Assembly (NCBI GenBank): GCA_012033335.1
Contig: JAAURB010000002.1
Coordinates: forward strand, 62,001-126,000
Reading direction: 5' to 3'
Length of the DNA stretch: 64,000 bases
From: Oscillatoriales cyanobacterium RM2_1_1
GTDB taxonomy: Bacteria; Cyanobacteriota; Cyanobacteriia; Cyanobacteriales; Microcoleaceae
Positions 27,605 through 36,422 of this stretch are shown here, in pieces. The notes beneath the pieces were generated by a model. The model was not told where the DNA came from. It worked only from the letters and a program-made list of their open reading frames with translations, and searched no databases. Made by a program: the position numbers and the translations under genes. Position 1 is the first letter of the stretch. Each line of letters starts with the position of its first letter.

Positions 27605-28867
27605 CTATTCAGGAACCTTTTCAGGAAAACTATCTAGGGCCTCAATAGCGGCTTCTAGGGCGATCGCCACATGAGCCCAATGAGTCCCCCCCTGACAAAA
27701 GACAATGTAGGGGTCTCGCAGGGGGCCATCAGCCGAAAATTCAGAGGTACTGCCATCGACAAAGGTTCCTCCCGCCATCACCAACTGACTTTCATAGCCC
27801 GGCATCTCCGCCGGAACTGGATCAAGATAGGAGCCCACCGGGGAATGGGCCTGTACCGCCCGACAAAAAGTCACCAGTTTCTCTGCAGATCCTAGTTCAA
27901 TCGCCTGAATGACATCTCGTCGGGAGGCAAAGGGTTGGGGATTGACACGATAGCCTAACTGATCGAACACATGGGCGGTGAGATGATTGCCTTTGAGGGC
28001 TTCTCCCACCATCTGGGGGGCGAGAAACAATCCCTGAAAGAGAAGACGATTCTGGTCAAAGGTAGCCCCACCGCTACTGCCAATCCCTGGGGCCGTCAAT
28101 CGACAGGTAGCGGCTTCCACCCATTCAGCTCGACCTGCAACATAGCCCCCCGCTGTGGCAATGGTTCCGCCGGGGTTTTTGATCAGGGATCCGGCGATCA
28201 GATCAGCCCCCACCTCAGGGGGTTCAGTTGTCTCAACAAACTCTCCATAGCAGTTGTCCACAAAACAGATCGTATGGGGGTTTTGCTGTTTGACTTGATA
28301 GACAATTTTTTCAATCTCGGCCATCGAGAGACTGGGCCTCCAGGCGTAACCACAGGATCTTTGGATTAGTGCTACCTTAGTATGGGGTTGGACGGCAGAT
28401 TCAAGTGCTTCCCAGTTCACTGTGCCCTCTGAAGTTAAATCTAGCTGTCGGTATTGAATGCCAAATTCAATCAAAGATCCTTGGTCTTCTCCCCGGAGAC
28501 CAATGACCTCCTCCAGGGTATCGTAGGGTTTTCCGGCTATTGCTAATAATTCTTCCCCAGGACGCAGGTTGCCGAACAAAGCACAGGCGATCGCATGGGT
28601 TCCGGAGACAAATTGGACTCTGACCGCTGCGGCTTCTGCCCCCATGATCTCGGCAAAAACCCGATCAAGGGTTTGACGGCCTAGGTCATCATGACCATAG
28701 CCTGTCATCCCAGCAAAATGATGGGTTCCCACCCGATGTTTGCGGAAGGCGGCCAAGACTTTTTGCAGATTTTGCTTGACCTGAGCGTCGATTCCATCAA
28801 AAATCGAACATAGTGCTTGCTTTGCTTCATCTAACTGTTTAACGCTATGGTTGCTATGGTTCACCAT
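27605..28867 (-). CDS. Methionine gamma-lyase/aluminium-resistance family PLP enzyme
   Basis: A 420-residue fold-type I pyridoxal-phosphate enzyme of the group annotated as methionine gamma-lyase family or aluminium-resistance protein. Features include F-A-G-M-T-G-Y-G-H-D-D near 52, V-Q-F-V-S-G-T-H-A near 84 (cofactor phosphate region), F-V-D-N-C-Y-G-E-F near 200 (Asp pairing with the pyridine nitrogen) and the likely PLP lysine in G-S-L-I-K-N-P-G-G near 230. These enzymes probably cleave a sulfur amino acid, but the true substrate is unproven in cyanobacteria. The ATG at 28867 has GAGAGGGAC upstream. It is divergent from the first desaturase, sharing a 76-base promoter gap. Confidence 0.85.
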   Translation of the reverse strand: MVNHSNHSVKQLDEAKQALCSIFDGIDAQVKQNLQKVLAAFRKHRVGTHHFAGMTGYGHDDLGRQTLDRVFAEIMGAEAAAVRVQFVSGTHAIACALFGNLRPGEELLAIAGKPYDTLEEVIGLRGEDQGSLIEFGIQYRQLDLTSEGTVNWEALESAVQPHTKVALIQRSCGYAWRPSLSMAEIEKIVYQVKQQNPHTICFVDNCYGEFVETTEPPEVGADLIAGSLIKNPGGTIATAGGYVAGRAEWVEAATCRLTAPGIGSSGGATFDQNRLLFQGLFLAPQMVGEALKGNHLTAHVFDQLGYRVNPQPFASRRDVIQAIELGSAEKLVTFCRAVQAHSPVGSYLDPVPAEMPGYESQLVMAGGTFVDGSTSEFSADGPLRDPYIVFCQGGTHWAHVAIALEAAIEALDSFPEKVPE

Positions 28868-28943
28868 CGGAGTCCCTCTCCTGAAGAGTGCTAGCCATTA
28901 TGACGCAAATCAAATCACATTTATAACCTGACTGAGTTTTTTC

Positions 28944-29756
28944 ATGACGATTGCAAATTCAAAACAACTTAGCCTCGACTGGAAAGTCATCGGTTTTATG
29001 GCTTTTCTCCATGTTGGGGCACTGTTTGCGTTGCTGCCCAGTAATTTCAACTGGGCAGCAATCGGGATAGCTACTTTTCTACATTGGGTAACAGGGGGAT
29101 TGGGAATTACCCTGGGATTGCACCGATTAGTCACTCATCGTAGCTTTGAGACTCCTAAATGGTTGGAGTACTTTTTGATATTCTGTGGTTCCCTGGCTTG
29201 TCAGGGTGGGCCCATTGAATGGGTGGGAATGCATCGATTGCATCATCTGCATTCAGATACAGAGTCCGACCCCCATGATTCTAATCAGGGATTCTGGTGG
29301 AGTCACATGGGCTGGATGCTCTATCAACAGCCGATCAAGGCTGAGATTCCCCGCTACACAAAAGATATTGGAAATGATCCGGTTTATCAGTTTTTTCAAA
29401 AAAACTTTATTCAAGTTCAGGTTGCTCTAGGGGTTCTATTATTCTTGCTAGGAGGATGGCCTTTTGTCGTTTGGGGAGTTTTTGCCCGGGTGGTTTCAGT
29501 CTTTCACTGTACCTGGTTTGTCAATAGCGCCACCCACAAATTTGGCTATCAAACCTATGAATCGGGGGATCACTCCAAAAATTGTTGGTGGGTTGCCCTG
29601 GTGACCTACGGAGAAGGCTGGCATAACAATCACCATGCCTTTCAGCATTCAGCTCGACATGGGCTGAAGTGGTGGGAAATTGACCTGACCTGGATGACTG
29701 TTCGCAGTTTACAAACCTTGGGTCTGGCTACAAAGGTGAAGTTGGTAAATTTGTAG
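28944..29756 (+). CDS. desC: Delta9 acyl-lipid/acyl-CoA fatty acid desaturase, copy 1
   Basis: A 270-residue membrane di-iron desaturase. The three histidine clusters are H-R-L-V-T-H at 60-65, H-R-L-H-H at 97-101 and H-N-N-H-H at 227-231. Hydrophobic stretches at about 15-50, 75-90 and 150-175 form the membrane pairs. DesC introduces the first double bond at carbon 9 of stearate bound to glycerolipids and supports membrane fluidity in the cold. The ATG at 28944 is the only family-like start. A paralogue follows 322 bases downstream, with its own upstream region. Confidence 0.92.
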   Translation: MTIANSKQLSLDWKVIGFMAFLHVGALFALLPSNFNWAAIGIATFLHWVTGGLGITLGLHRLVTHRSFETPKWLEYFLIFCGSLACQGGPIEWVGMHRLHHLHSDTESDPHDSNQGFWWSHMGWMLYQQPIKAEIPRYTKDIGNDPVYQFFQKNFIQVQVALGVLLFLLGGWPFVVWGVFARVVSVFHCTWFVNSATHKFGYQTYESGDHSKNCWWVALVTYGEGWHNNHHAFQHSARHGLKWWEIDLTWMTVRSLQTLGLATKVKLVNL

Positions 29757-30078
29757 GGAGTTGATTCATTGTCAAATCTGTCGATTAGAAGTCAGACTCA
29801 GCCCACATTTGTGGAGCTAGACTCAGGATATTTAATTCAGTACAAGTAGGGCGACTAGGGAAATGCAAGGGGAAGGTTGGACTGTTTTTGTATAGTCTAA
29901 AGGAGTTCTGGTGTGAGGTTAGTGTAATAACTAACTAAACTTAGTCACCTAGTTTTTCTCGATTAAGGCGCAAGATTACCAGGTCAATTGATCAGCGCCT
30001 GACTTTGAGAAGAACAATAGCATCGTTAGTCTTAGTTTGTTTAGTTCATACCCCTTGAAGGGATGATAAAAATATCGA
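29757..30078. other. Gap between the two desaturase genes
   Basis: This 322-base AT-rich gap holds no open frame with a ribosome site and no strong hairpin. It probably contains the promoter and 5' leader of the second desaturase gene, which allows separate control of the two copies. Confidence 0.5.
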
Positions 30079-30903
30079 ATGACTTTAGCCACAAATCCAT
30101 CACGATCTGATATTCATTGGGAACATTTAATCAGTTTAGCCATTGTCCATGGCATTGCTTTACTAGGTTTATTTCCGGCATTTTTTAGCTGGAAAGCGGT
30201 TGGAGTTGCAATTTTATTGCATTGGATTACTGGAGGACTTGGAATTACTCTAGGATGGCATCGTCTGGTGACTCATCGGAGTTTTCAAACTCCCAAGTGG
30301 TTGGAATACTTTCTAGTCTTCTGCGGTGTCCTCTCTGCGGAGGGAGGCGTAATTGATTGGGTGGGTTTACATCGAATGCATCATCTTCACTCCGATCAGG
30401 ATGAACTTGATCCCCACAATTCTAGAAGGGGCTTTTGGTGGAGCCACATGGGTTGGATGTTTTTGAAAAGCCCTGCCCAACCATTAGTTCCCCGATATAC
30501 TCAAGATATTATCAATGATCCGGTTTATCAATTCTTTCAAAATCGATTTCTACTGATTCAGATTGCATTAGGTCTATGCCTGTTTTTGATTGGGGGTTGG
30601 CCATTTATTATCTGGGGAGTTTTTGTTCGTTTGGTTCTGGTGTTTCATTGCACCTGGTTTGTCAATAGTGCAACGCACAAGTTTGGCTATCGCACCTATG
30701 AAACTGAGGACGATTCCACGAACTGTTGGTGGGTGGCATTGGTGACTTATGGCGAGGGTTGGCACAACAATCACCATGCCTTTCAATATTCTGCCCGTCA
30801 CGGATTGAAATGGTGGGAATTAGACTTAACCTGGATGACAATTCGGTTATTTCAAGGGTTGGGATTGGCAACCAAGGTGAAACTCACCGCCCCGTCTGAT
30901 TAG
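30079..30903 (+). CDS. desC: Delta9 acyl-lipid/acyl-CoA fatty acid desaturase, copy 2
   Basis: A 274-residue paralogue of the preceding desaturase with the same histidine clusters: H-R-L-V-T-H, H-R-M-H-H and H-N-N-H-H. The core (for example F-H-C-T-W-F-V-N-S-A-T-H-K-F-G-Y) is nearly identical, while the N-terminus differs (MTLATNPSRSDIHWEHLISL). The tandem pair suggests duplication followed by divergence in regulation or in acyl position and chain preference. Which copy acts at sn-1 or sn-2 cannot be told. The start ATG at 30079 is preceded by GGGATGATAAAAATATCGA without a strong Shine-Dalgarno. Confidence 0.92.
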   Translation: MTLATNPSRSDIHWEHLISLAIVHGIALLGLFPAFFSWKAVGVAILLHWITGGLGITLGWHRLVTHRSFQTPKWLEYFLVFCGVLSAEGGVIDWVGLHRMHHLHSDQDELDPHNSRRGFWWSHMGWMFLKSPAQPLVPRYTQDIINDPVYQFFQNRFLLIQIALGLCLFLIGGWPFIIWGVFVRLVLVFHCTWFVNSATHKFGYRTYETEDDSTNCWWVALVTYGEGWHNNHHAFQYSARHGLKWWELDLTWMTIRLFQGLGLATKVKLTAPSD

Positions 30904-30920
30904 TTGGGCGAATTAACCTT

Positions 30921-30990
30921 TTACAGCGTTTCTGACACTGCTGGAGTGCAGGATCAAATCCTCAACTTATGGGATTGAACCTCGCTGTAA
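30921..30990 (+). repeat. Dispersed short repeat, family 1, copy C
   Basis: The shortest full copy, with perfect 8-base inverted ends TTACAGCG (30921-30928) and CGCTGTAA (30983-30990). Inside, TTTCTGACACTGCTGGAGT and GGGATTGAAC match copies A and B. It starts 18 bases after the second desaturase stop codon. Confidence 0.65.
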
Positions 30991-31008
30991 TCCAACTGGT
31001 AATATTTT

Positions 31009-31038
31009 CTTGAAAGCCTTGTGGCGAGGGCTTTCAAG
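31009..31038. terminator. Perfect 10-bp stem-loop after repeat C
   Basis: CTTGAAAGCC (31009-31018) pairs with GGCTTTCAAG (31029-31038) around a ten-base loop. No T-run follows on the plus strand. It is probably the 3' end structure of the desaturase transcript. The rest of the gap to 31243 holds only short tandem repeats. Confidence 0.5.
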
Positions 31039-31153
31039 ATGGCTAACTTAGAACGAGTAGCTCAATCCCACAGACTAGAAACCTGCCCTACAAACTCTTA
31101 CCAGTCAGGGTGAATTGCTATTCCCTAGAGAACACAATTAAAAAGGCACAATC

Positions 31154-31211
31154 AATAAAGACAAGATTAATAAAGACAAGATTAATCAGGCTCAATTAAA
31201 AAGACAAGATT
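31154..31211 (+). repeat. Short tandem repeat AATAAAGACAAGATT
   Basis: Two adjacent perfect 15-base units (31154-31168, 31169-31183) and a third near copy ending at 31211. They lie just before the DUF1517-like gene and may be in its 5' leader. Replication slippage is the simplest origin. Confidence 0.6.
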
Positions 31212-31243
31212 AAAACTATAACTTTTGATCCAGTGGTGAACCT

Positions 31244-31873
31244 ATGGCTGTGGGCAAGCAATTTAATCAATTTTTTGGGAAAACCCGATTTGTCGTCTGC
31301 CGGATTTTTCTGCATTTAAGTGGGGCTGAAGTTACCCCCTTATTGGGAATTTTAAATCAAGCTACTCGAGATGCGATCGCCGCCGAAGGGGATTTGCAAG
31401 TGCTCGGGGAAAAATTGGTTGATGTCTGTCAAGCCTTGCTCCAGTTCAATATCTATTGGAAAACCGCCGCCAATGAAGGAGATGTCCTCTGGGATGAAGC
31501 TGAAGCGGCGGACTATGTGGATGAACTGTTCACTGACTCAGCCCAGCGTTACCTCAGCCAACCGGATCTGGCTCAATCTGATTTGACTCAACCGGGGTTT
31601 AGTGGGAAGGCATCGGATCAGGCTATGTTTTCCCTGCCAGCAACGCAAAATTTAGTAGTCATGTTTACAATAGCGGGGGAGGGCGAAATTTCCGAATTGG
31701 AAACTAATCTAGCAGACCCCGAAGCCATGCAGGATGCCCTCAAAGCCTTAATCAATCTCCACTATCAAGGGCGACTGCGGGGGATCCAAATTCACTTTTC
31801 CCCAGCTCAATTTGGCGATGAATTAACGGATGACCAGCTCTTGCAAAATTTCCCAGAACTTGTACCCATTTAG
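31244..31873 (+). CDS. DUF1517-like conserved cyanobacterial protein
   Basis: A 209-residue soluble protein. The C-terminal half (A-T-Q-N-L-V-V-M-F-T-I-A-G-E-G-E-I, then L-I-N-L-H-Y-Q-G-R-L-R-G-I-Q-I-H-F-S-P) resembles the DUF1517 end found in cyanobacterial and plastid proteins, including the closing D-E-L-T-D-D-Q-L-L-Q-N-F-P-E-L. The N-terminal half is helical. No signal peptide or catalytic motif is seen and no function is assigned. The 3' end includes three near-tandem TTGTACC(T/C)AT units, one in the coding part. It is followed 47 bases later by the lipoprotein gene. Confidence 0.75.
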   Translation: MAVGKQFNQFFGKTRFVVCRIFLHLSGAEVTPLLGILNQATRDAIAAEGDLQVLGEKLVDVCQALLQFNIYWKTAANEGDVLWDEAEAADYVDELFTDSAQRYLSQPDLAQSDLTQPGFSGKASDQAMFSLPATQNLVVMFTIAGEGEISELETNLADPEAMQDALKALINLHYQGRLRGIQIHFSPAQFGDELTDDQLLQNFPELVPI

Positions 31874-31920
31874 CTTGTACCTATAAAGTTGTACCTATTC
31901 AAAACAGTGAGTTGAGCCTT

Positions 31921-32802
31921 ATGCTTCGTCAATTAGCTTTATTAGTCCTATCTCTGACCCTCTGCTGGACAACCTTTGCCTGTGGGTCTCCCAGTGGAAT
32001 GACCGCCAATCAAACCCAGGTTTCTACTCCAGTTCCGCCCACTGCCCCGGTTAGTAATCCTAGCCTGAATTCAGGCCCAACCAATTCAGGAGAATATTCC
32101 CTGCAGCAGGCAGAATATGACGATGCCACCGGAGAATACACTCTCATGCTTTTGGGAAGTACCCCGCCGATTTATCGAACGGTTGACTTGCAGATGGCGC
32201 GGTTAACTGATGAAGAATTGCAGGCGGGCAAACAAAGCTATGCCAGCATCAACGGTGATCAGGCGACGCTACATCTTACCGAAGATTTTAAGATTGGCTA
32301 TGTTCACAATGTCACAAAAGCTCAAGTTGACCCGCAAACCGGACAGACAGAAACGGTAATTGTTCGCCAGGAGTCGAATTCCTGGAGTCCTTTTGCCAGT
32401 TCCTTTGCCGGGGCCGCGATCGCCAATTCTCTGTTTGCCCCTCGTTACTACGTTCCTCCGGTTTATCGCTCCGGGGGTAATCTGTTGGGCTATGGGGGCT
32501 ATGGCAATTCTTACAACGGCGCGGTTGACAATTATCGTTCCCGCTACAATACCCCTCCTGCGGCTGTAAAAAATCGCCAGGTCTTGCGAACGTCCGGGGC
32601 TGTGAGATCTCCATCCTCTTCGTCCTCAACCCCAAAGCGTCAGACCACCAATCGCTCAACCGGTTCAGGGGTCGGCTCAAGCGATCTCCGCCAGCCATTT
32701 CAGCAAACCCGCCCCAGCCAGACGACGAAACGGCGATCGCCCAGTTTTGGCAGTAGCGGTACTCGCCGACGTTCATCTGGGGGAGCTAGACGGAGACGTT
32801 AG
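31921..32802 (+). CDS. Putative lipoprotein with basic Ser/Arg-rich C-terminus
   Basis: About 293 residues. The start MLRQLALLVLSLTLCWTTFA followed by Cys is a lipoprotein signal peptide, and G-S-P follows the modified Cys. A Pro/Thr/Asn-rich tether (25-60) precedes a folded part (E-Y-S-L-Q-Q-A-E-Y-D-D-A-T-G-E-Y). After about 190 the sequence becomes low-complexity, rich in Ser, Arg, Gly and Gln, ending R-R-R-S-S-G-G-A-R-R-R-R. I do not recognise a family. A peripheral envelope protein whose basic tail could bind acidic polymer is only a guess. The ATG at 31921 was preferred over a TTG three codons earlier. Confidence 0.75.
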   Translation: MLRQLALLVLSLTLCWTTFACGSPSGMTANQTQVSTPVPPTAPVSNPSLNSGPTNSGEYSLQQAEYDDATGEYTLMLLGSTPPIYRTVDLQMARLTDEELQAGKQSYASINGDQATLHLTEDFKIGYVHNVTKAQVDPQTGQTETVIVRQESNSWSPFASSFAGAAIANSLFAPRYYVPPVYRSGGNLLGYGGYGNSYNGAVDNYRSRYNTPPAAVKNRQVLRTSGAVRSPSSSSSTPKRQTTNRSTGSGVGSSDLRQPFQQTRPSQTTKRRSPSFGSSGTRRRSSGGARRRR

Positions 32803-32843
32803 AGGTTGAGATTAGGGGCATTCTTGCCTCTAGTCTTGTTCCA

Positions 32844-32880
32844 GACTAGTGACTGTTCAATCCCTGAACAGTCACTAGTC
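32844..32880. terminator. Perfect 16-bp hairpin after the lipoprotein gene
   Basis: Arms 32844-32859 (GACTAGTGACTGTTCA) and 32865-32880 pair completely around ATCCC, 42 bases past the stop codon. No T-run follows on either strand. It probably ends the lipoprotein transcript or protects its 3' end. Confidence 0.65.
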
Positions 32881-32884
32881 ATCA

Positions 32885-32974
32885 TGAATTAAGTAGGTGG
32901 TTGTAATTAATTGTTAAATGGTACGGGGCAGTGCCCCCCTCATCCCCCCACCATCAATCTTCTAGTTAATTGCG
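32885..32974 (-). repeat. Dispersed short repeat, family 2, copy 2
   Basis: On the minus strand this reads AGAAGATTGATGG, a G/C-rich hairpin, then CCATTTAACAATTAATTACA plus ACCACCTACTTAATT, matching copy 1 at 15481-15560. The conserved part is the last 40 bases. It directly abuts the hairpin at 32844-32880. Confidence 0.55.
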
Positions 32975-33046
32975 TCAAGCGACTTAGTCATCATAGAAAT
33001 TGCTGGGAATCAAGCGGGCACGTTGCTTGTTCTGCCAAGATCCGCT

Positions 33047-33793
33047 ATGATCCTGCAAGTCAATAGTAGTCCCAACTTGAGATCGGTGGAAACCATAAAT
33101 CTTCCAGAATCCAATCATCCCCTGGTCATATCCCTGTCTCACCACAATGACCAGGAGCTATTAACCTTGTTTCAAAACCATCTTGATCAAGGAAAGTATT
33201 TCGTTACAATCTACTGTCGGTACGCCCAGGTGCTCCATACCCTAATCAGTCACTCTGTGCGATCGCCGGTGCAAGCGGATTATTTATTTTCTCAGACCTG
33301 GCGGCATATTTACTATGAAATGCGATCCCTCGATTTGCGAGAGGAGGGAACAGGTAGCGTAGCAGAAACCCTGCAAAATTGGCTCATTAATGTGGCGGCG
33401 ACTTGTATCAATCGGGCTGATCTGCCCCCGGTTGAATCTATTCACTATTCCCTTGAGGTTGCCCCTCCGCCCCTGTGGTGTTACGTTGGGCAGATCTTAG
33501 ATCGGATGGATGCCCTAGAACGATTGGTAGTGTTGATGGCTCAAACCTTTCGCTGGAGTGAGACCCGAATTGCCGCCTATTTGCAAGCAGAAGGAGAATC
33601 GATTTCTCCCAGTGAAGTCAAATCTGTTTTGGGTCAGGGCTATCAATCTCTGCAGAACAATCTACCCACTGACATTCGGGTCATTTATCTCAATCAAAGC
33701 ATGGCCTTGACTCAGCCTCCAATAGGTGAATTCGTCAATTTTTCCTCTAAGAACTCGGCTCTTGTCAATTCAGAGATCAATTCAAGGGCCTAG
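33047..33793 (+). CDS. Sigma-70-family-like protein
   Basis: About 248 residues. The central part (F-V-T-I-Y-C-R-Y-A-Q-V, Y-L-F-S-Q-T-W-R-H-I-Y-Y-E-M, L-Q-N-W-L-I-N-V-A-A-T-C-I-N) resembles region 2 of ECF-type sigma factors. A later segment (L-D-R-M-D-A-L-E-R-L-V-V-L-M-A-Q-T-F-R-W-S-E-T-R-I-A) resembles the region 4 helix-turn-helix. The match is to family style and not to a sharp motif, so the call is moderate. The ATG at 33047 is used; an in-frame TTG lies eight codons upstream. It stands alone between a repeat and the convergent ruvC operon. Confidence 0.6.
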   Translation: MILQVNSSPNLRSVETINLPESNHPLVISLSHHNDQELLTLFQNHLDQGKYFVTIYCRYAQVLHTLISHSVRSPVQADYLFSQTWRHIYYEMRSLDLREEGTGSVAETLQNWLINVAATCINRADLPPVESIHYSLEVAPPPLWCYVGQILDRMDALERLVVLMAQTFRWSETRIAAYLQAEGESISPSEVKSVLGQGYQSLQNNLPTDIRVIYLNQSMALTQPPIGEFVNFSSKNSALVNSEINSRA

Positions 33794-33835
33794 GACGAAG
33801 CCCTGGATTAGAACGGATCTGGCAGGGTACCCCGT

Positions 33836-34228
33836 CTAGTCAGCTTCACTTGTTTCTAACTTATATTCCAGGGGTTTGCAAAAATCTTCAACCCCAGTCT
33901 TGAGGGCATAGATCACGACGGGAACCACTAGGAGTTCTGGGCAGGCTTTGCTTTCTAGCAACCCGGCAACCACTGCAGTAATCTTACCTTCAAGCAAGTC
34001 TTGGCGATAATCAAGGTGGCAGACTTTGACCCGAAATCGTTTTGCCAGACCATCAAGCCAGTTTTCTGAGGTAGTCGGGGTTTGACCGGCGTGAATAGCC
34101 ATTGAAATTGCCGCGTCTTCTAAGTCCCCTTCACAATCCTCAATCTGGTCTAAGGCCTCCAATGCTTCTGGATAGGTAGCCAGTTGAGAACGAAACTGAG
34201 CAATTTCTTGGGAGGTCAGGATGATCAT
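33836..34228 (-). CDS. Conserved hypothetical protein downstream of ruvC
   Basis: A 130-residue acidic soluble protein ([16 protein letters not shown]..., [16 protein letters not shown], ending L-E-T-S-E-A-D). No catalytic motif, signal peptide or membrane segment is visible. Its ATG overlaps the ruvC stop codon by four bases, so it is translationally coupled to the Holliday-junction resolvase. The linkage hints at a DNA-related role but nothing in the protein proves it. Confidence 0.8.
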   Translation of the reverse strand: MIILTSQEIAQFRSQLATYPEALEALDQIEDCEGDLEDAAISMAIHAGQTPTTSENWLDGLAKRFRVKVCHLDYRQDLLEGKITAVVAGLLESKACPELLVVPVVIYALKTGVEDFCKPLEYKLETSEAD

Positions 34229-34746
34229 AGACAGGAGTGGGTAGATTCCAATTGAGCAATAATATCTGGATCAAACCAGGCGGTTAGAGCAACAGCCAAA
34301 GCATCTGCCGCATCATCAGGCTTTGGAATAGTGGCTAATTCTAATTCTCGGGCAACGGCTTCCTGAACCTGTGGTTTCTTGGCATTACCATACCCTGTCA
34401 AAGCCTTTTTGATCTGGGCAGGAGTAAATTCTACCAGAGGAATTTCAAACTGCGCCAGTGCCAGCAACAGGACACCTCGGGCCTGGGCTACCGGGATGGT
34501 ATTTCCCATGCGATAAAAGAATAACTTCTCAACCACCGCCAGATCAGGTTTTGTCTGCTCTAGCACCGTATGTAAGTCTTGATAAATCGTGCATAGACGC
34601 TGACCAATCTTAGAATTCTTAGGGGTTGTAATCACCCCAAAGTCCACCAGGCTAGCCTGAGGATTGTCATTCAAACTCGAACATTGAATCACCCCAAACC
34701 CCAAAATCGCTAGACCTGGATCAAAACCAATCAGACGCTTTTGCAC
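34225..34746 (-). CDS. ruvC: Holliday-junction resolvase RuvC
   Basis: About 173 residues. RuvC is a dimeric RNase H-fold nuclease that cuts four-way junctions made by RuvAB branch migration. The acidic catalytic residues are visible: Asp in I-G-F-D-P-G-L-A near the N-terminus, Glu in A-V-V-E-K-L-F-F, and Asp pair in [10 protein letters not shown]. The start is probably GTG at 34746, seven bases after the chlI stop codon, because the longer frame upstream is a reading of the chlI end. It overlaps the following hypothetical gene by four bases. Confidence 0.92.
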   Translation of the reverse strand: MQKRLIGFDPGLAILGFGVIQCSSLNDNPQASLVDFGVITTPKNSKIGQRLCTIYQDLHTVLEQTKPDLAVVEKLFFYRMGNTIPVAQARGVLLLALAQFEIPLVEFTPAQIKKALTGYGNAKKPQVQEAVARELELATIPKPDDAADALAVALTAWFDPDIIAQLESTHSCL

Positions 34747-34753
34747 AGAAGAT

Positions 34754-35902
34754 TCAGCCCTCGTTGTCTGGCAGACCGAACACGGCTCGGAATACCTTCT
34801 GAACCTTATAACCCGAATCAATCGATTCCAGAGGATCTTTCCGCAGGCGATGGCGCAGGCACAGAGTGATCACCCGTTGAATGTCTGCTACGGTGACATC
34901 CAGACGATTCTCAAAGGCCGCCAAGGCTTTTGCAGCTCGATTGCTGACAATGTCCCCCCGCAAGCCATCCACATCAAGTTCAGAGCAAACCTGAGAAATT
35001 TTGATCCGCAGTTCCGGGTCAATCTTGACCTGGGGCAACCGGACCTGGGCTTCGACAATTTGACATTGCAGGGCTTCTTGCTCCGTTAGATATTCCTGTA
35101 AAAACTCCTGAGGACTCTGGTCAAACTCAGATCGCTGTTCGACAATCTGCACCCGGAGATGGGGTTCTTTGACGGTGCGAATTTCCACATGCATCCCAAA
35201 CCGATCCAAGAGCTGGGGCCGCAGCTCGCCTTCTTCTGGATTGCCCGAGCCCACCAGGACGAATCGAGCCGGATGTCGAATTGAGATACCTTCCCGTTCC
35301 ACGGTATTCCAACCACTCGCCGCCGAATCTAGCAACACATCAACTAAGTGATCATCGAGTAGATTCACCTCATCCACGTAGAGAATGCCCCGGTTCGCCT
35401 TGGCCAGTAACCCCGGTTCAAAGGCTTTTACCCCTTCTGCCAGGGCTTTCTCAATATCAATCGTGCCGCAGACCCGATCCTCAGTAGCTCCCAGGGGCAG
35501 ATCCACCATCTGTACCTTGCGACGACTGATTGGCACATCTGAACGATGGGCGAGCCGTTCTCGGACTGCATCACTCATCAGATCGGGATCATAGGGGTCA
35601 CTGCTGAAGGGATCATCTGCAACCACTTCAATCTCAGGCAACAGGTCAGCCAGGGCGCGAATCGTAGTGGATTTGCCGGTACCGCGATCGCCCATGATCA
35701 TCACCCCCCCGATCTTAGGATCAATGACATTCAGCAACAGGCCCAGTTTCATCTCCTCCTGACCAACAATAGCTGTGAAAGGAAAAACAGGGCGACGGGA
35801 CAGTTGAGCAAGCTGTTCGGAGCAGGGATGATTAGAACCTGATGGTTCAGAGTTTAATGGCTCGGAATTCTCAGAATTAACAGAAGCGGCAGTAGAAGTC
35901 AC
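34754..35902 (-). CDS. chlI: Magnesium chelatase ATPase subunit I
   Basis: ChlI is the AAA+ motor of Mg-chelatase, which inserts Mg2+ into protoporphyrin IX in the first committed step of chlorophyll synthesis. Visible are Walker A G-D-R-G-T-G-K-S at 71-78, the family start [14 protein letters not shown], Walker B-like [12 protein letters not shown] and G-S-G-N-P-E-E-G (sensor 1). The start is GTG at 35902. The first 37 residues are a Ser/Glu/Asn-rich extension longer than usual, so a later start is possible. It leads the unit chlI-ruvC-hypothetical. Confidence 0.95.
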   Translation of the reverse strand: MTSTAASVNSENSEPLNSEPSGSNHPCSEQLAQLSRRPVFPFTAIVGQEEMKLGLLLNVIDPKIGGVMIMGDRGTGKSTTIRALADLLPEIEVVADDPFSSDPYDPDLMSDAVRERLAHRSDVPISRRKVQMVDLPLGATEDRVCGTIDIEKALAEGVKAFEPGLLAKANRGILYVDEVNLLDDHLVDVLLDSAASGWNTVEREGISIRHPARFVLVGSGNPEEGELRPQLLDRFGMHVEIRTVKEPHLRVQIVEQRSEFDQSPQEFLQEYLTEQEALQCQIVEAQVRLPQVKIDPELRIKISQVCSELDVDGLRGDIVSNRAAKALAAFENRLDVTVADIQRVITLCLRHRLRKDPLESIDSGYKVQKVFRAVFGLPDNEG

Positions 35903-35979
35903 AGTTCAGAATCAGTTCACAATTTCTTCAGTATCGCTTTTCAGTATAGACTTTAAGTTGGCTTAACTAAAGTTAGCAG

Positions 35980-36270
35980 CTACGAGTCAAGCCAGGCTTG
36001 ACTGCTCCCTGAAGTAAATTCAGAGGCAATTCTATCAAAGATTTCAGCACCTTTGGCAATTTCTCGCCCGACTTTGAGTGAAGTTAAACATGTCTGCAAT
36101 TTCAGGTCGGGAGCTTGACCCAGGGGAATGTCGCCACAGATCTGCAATGGGTATAACTTTAGACGGAATTGATTCTGTCTAGGGGCGTTGAATATTTTCC
36201 AAGGAATAAATATTTTCCAAGGAATAAAGAACGAAAGTCGATAAACCCGAAGAATATTTGACAGATCCAT
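35980..36270 (-). CDS. Doubtful small hypothetical protein
   Basis: A 96-codon frame from ATG 36270. The N-terminal part contains the repeat F-I-P-W-K-I twice, created by an 18-base tandem duplication. The C-terminal half (I-A-K-G-A-E-I-F-D-R-I-A-S-E-F) looks protein-like. There is no ribosome site upstream and no recognised family. The start codon lies within a palindrome. It may be a relic or not coding at all. Confidence 0.25.
   Translation of the reverse strand: MDLSNILRVYRLSFFIPWKIFIPWKIFNAPRQNQFRLKLYPLQICGDIPLGQAPDLKLQTCLTSLKVGREIAKGAEIFDRIASEFTSGSSQAWLDS
36193..36228 (+). repeat. 18-bp perfect tandem duplication
   Basis: TATTTTCCAAGGAATAAA occurs twice back to back (36193-36210 and 36211-36228). 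Its length is a multiple of three, so the minus-strand frame stays open through it. A recent slippage event is likely. Confidence 0.85.
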
Positions 36271-36284
36271 GTAGTCCGACTACA
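36270..36284. promoter_or_regulatory. 7-bp inverted repeat, possible operator
   Basis: TGTAGTC and GACTACA flank a single C. It lies over the start of the doubtful small gene, about 500 bases before rplC. The symmetry fits a dimeric repressor site, but no regulator is indicated. Confidence 0.3.
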
Positions 36285-36422
36285 ATTGGATATTGTCGCT
36301 AAATTTGAGATGACAAAGTTGAACTGACAAAGCATTTTGCTTTTTTAGACTGCTAAGCCATCTGTGTGGTGAGCTGGAGCAACTTTGTCTGAGCAACAGA
36401 ATCTTGCAGCCTCCCTAGGACT

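Noticed and set aside
31154-31211. Tandem repeats as a CRISPR array
   Set aside because: Units are adjacent without spacers and only two to three copies exist.
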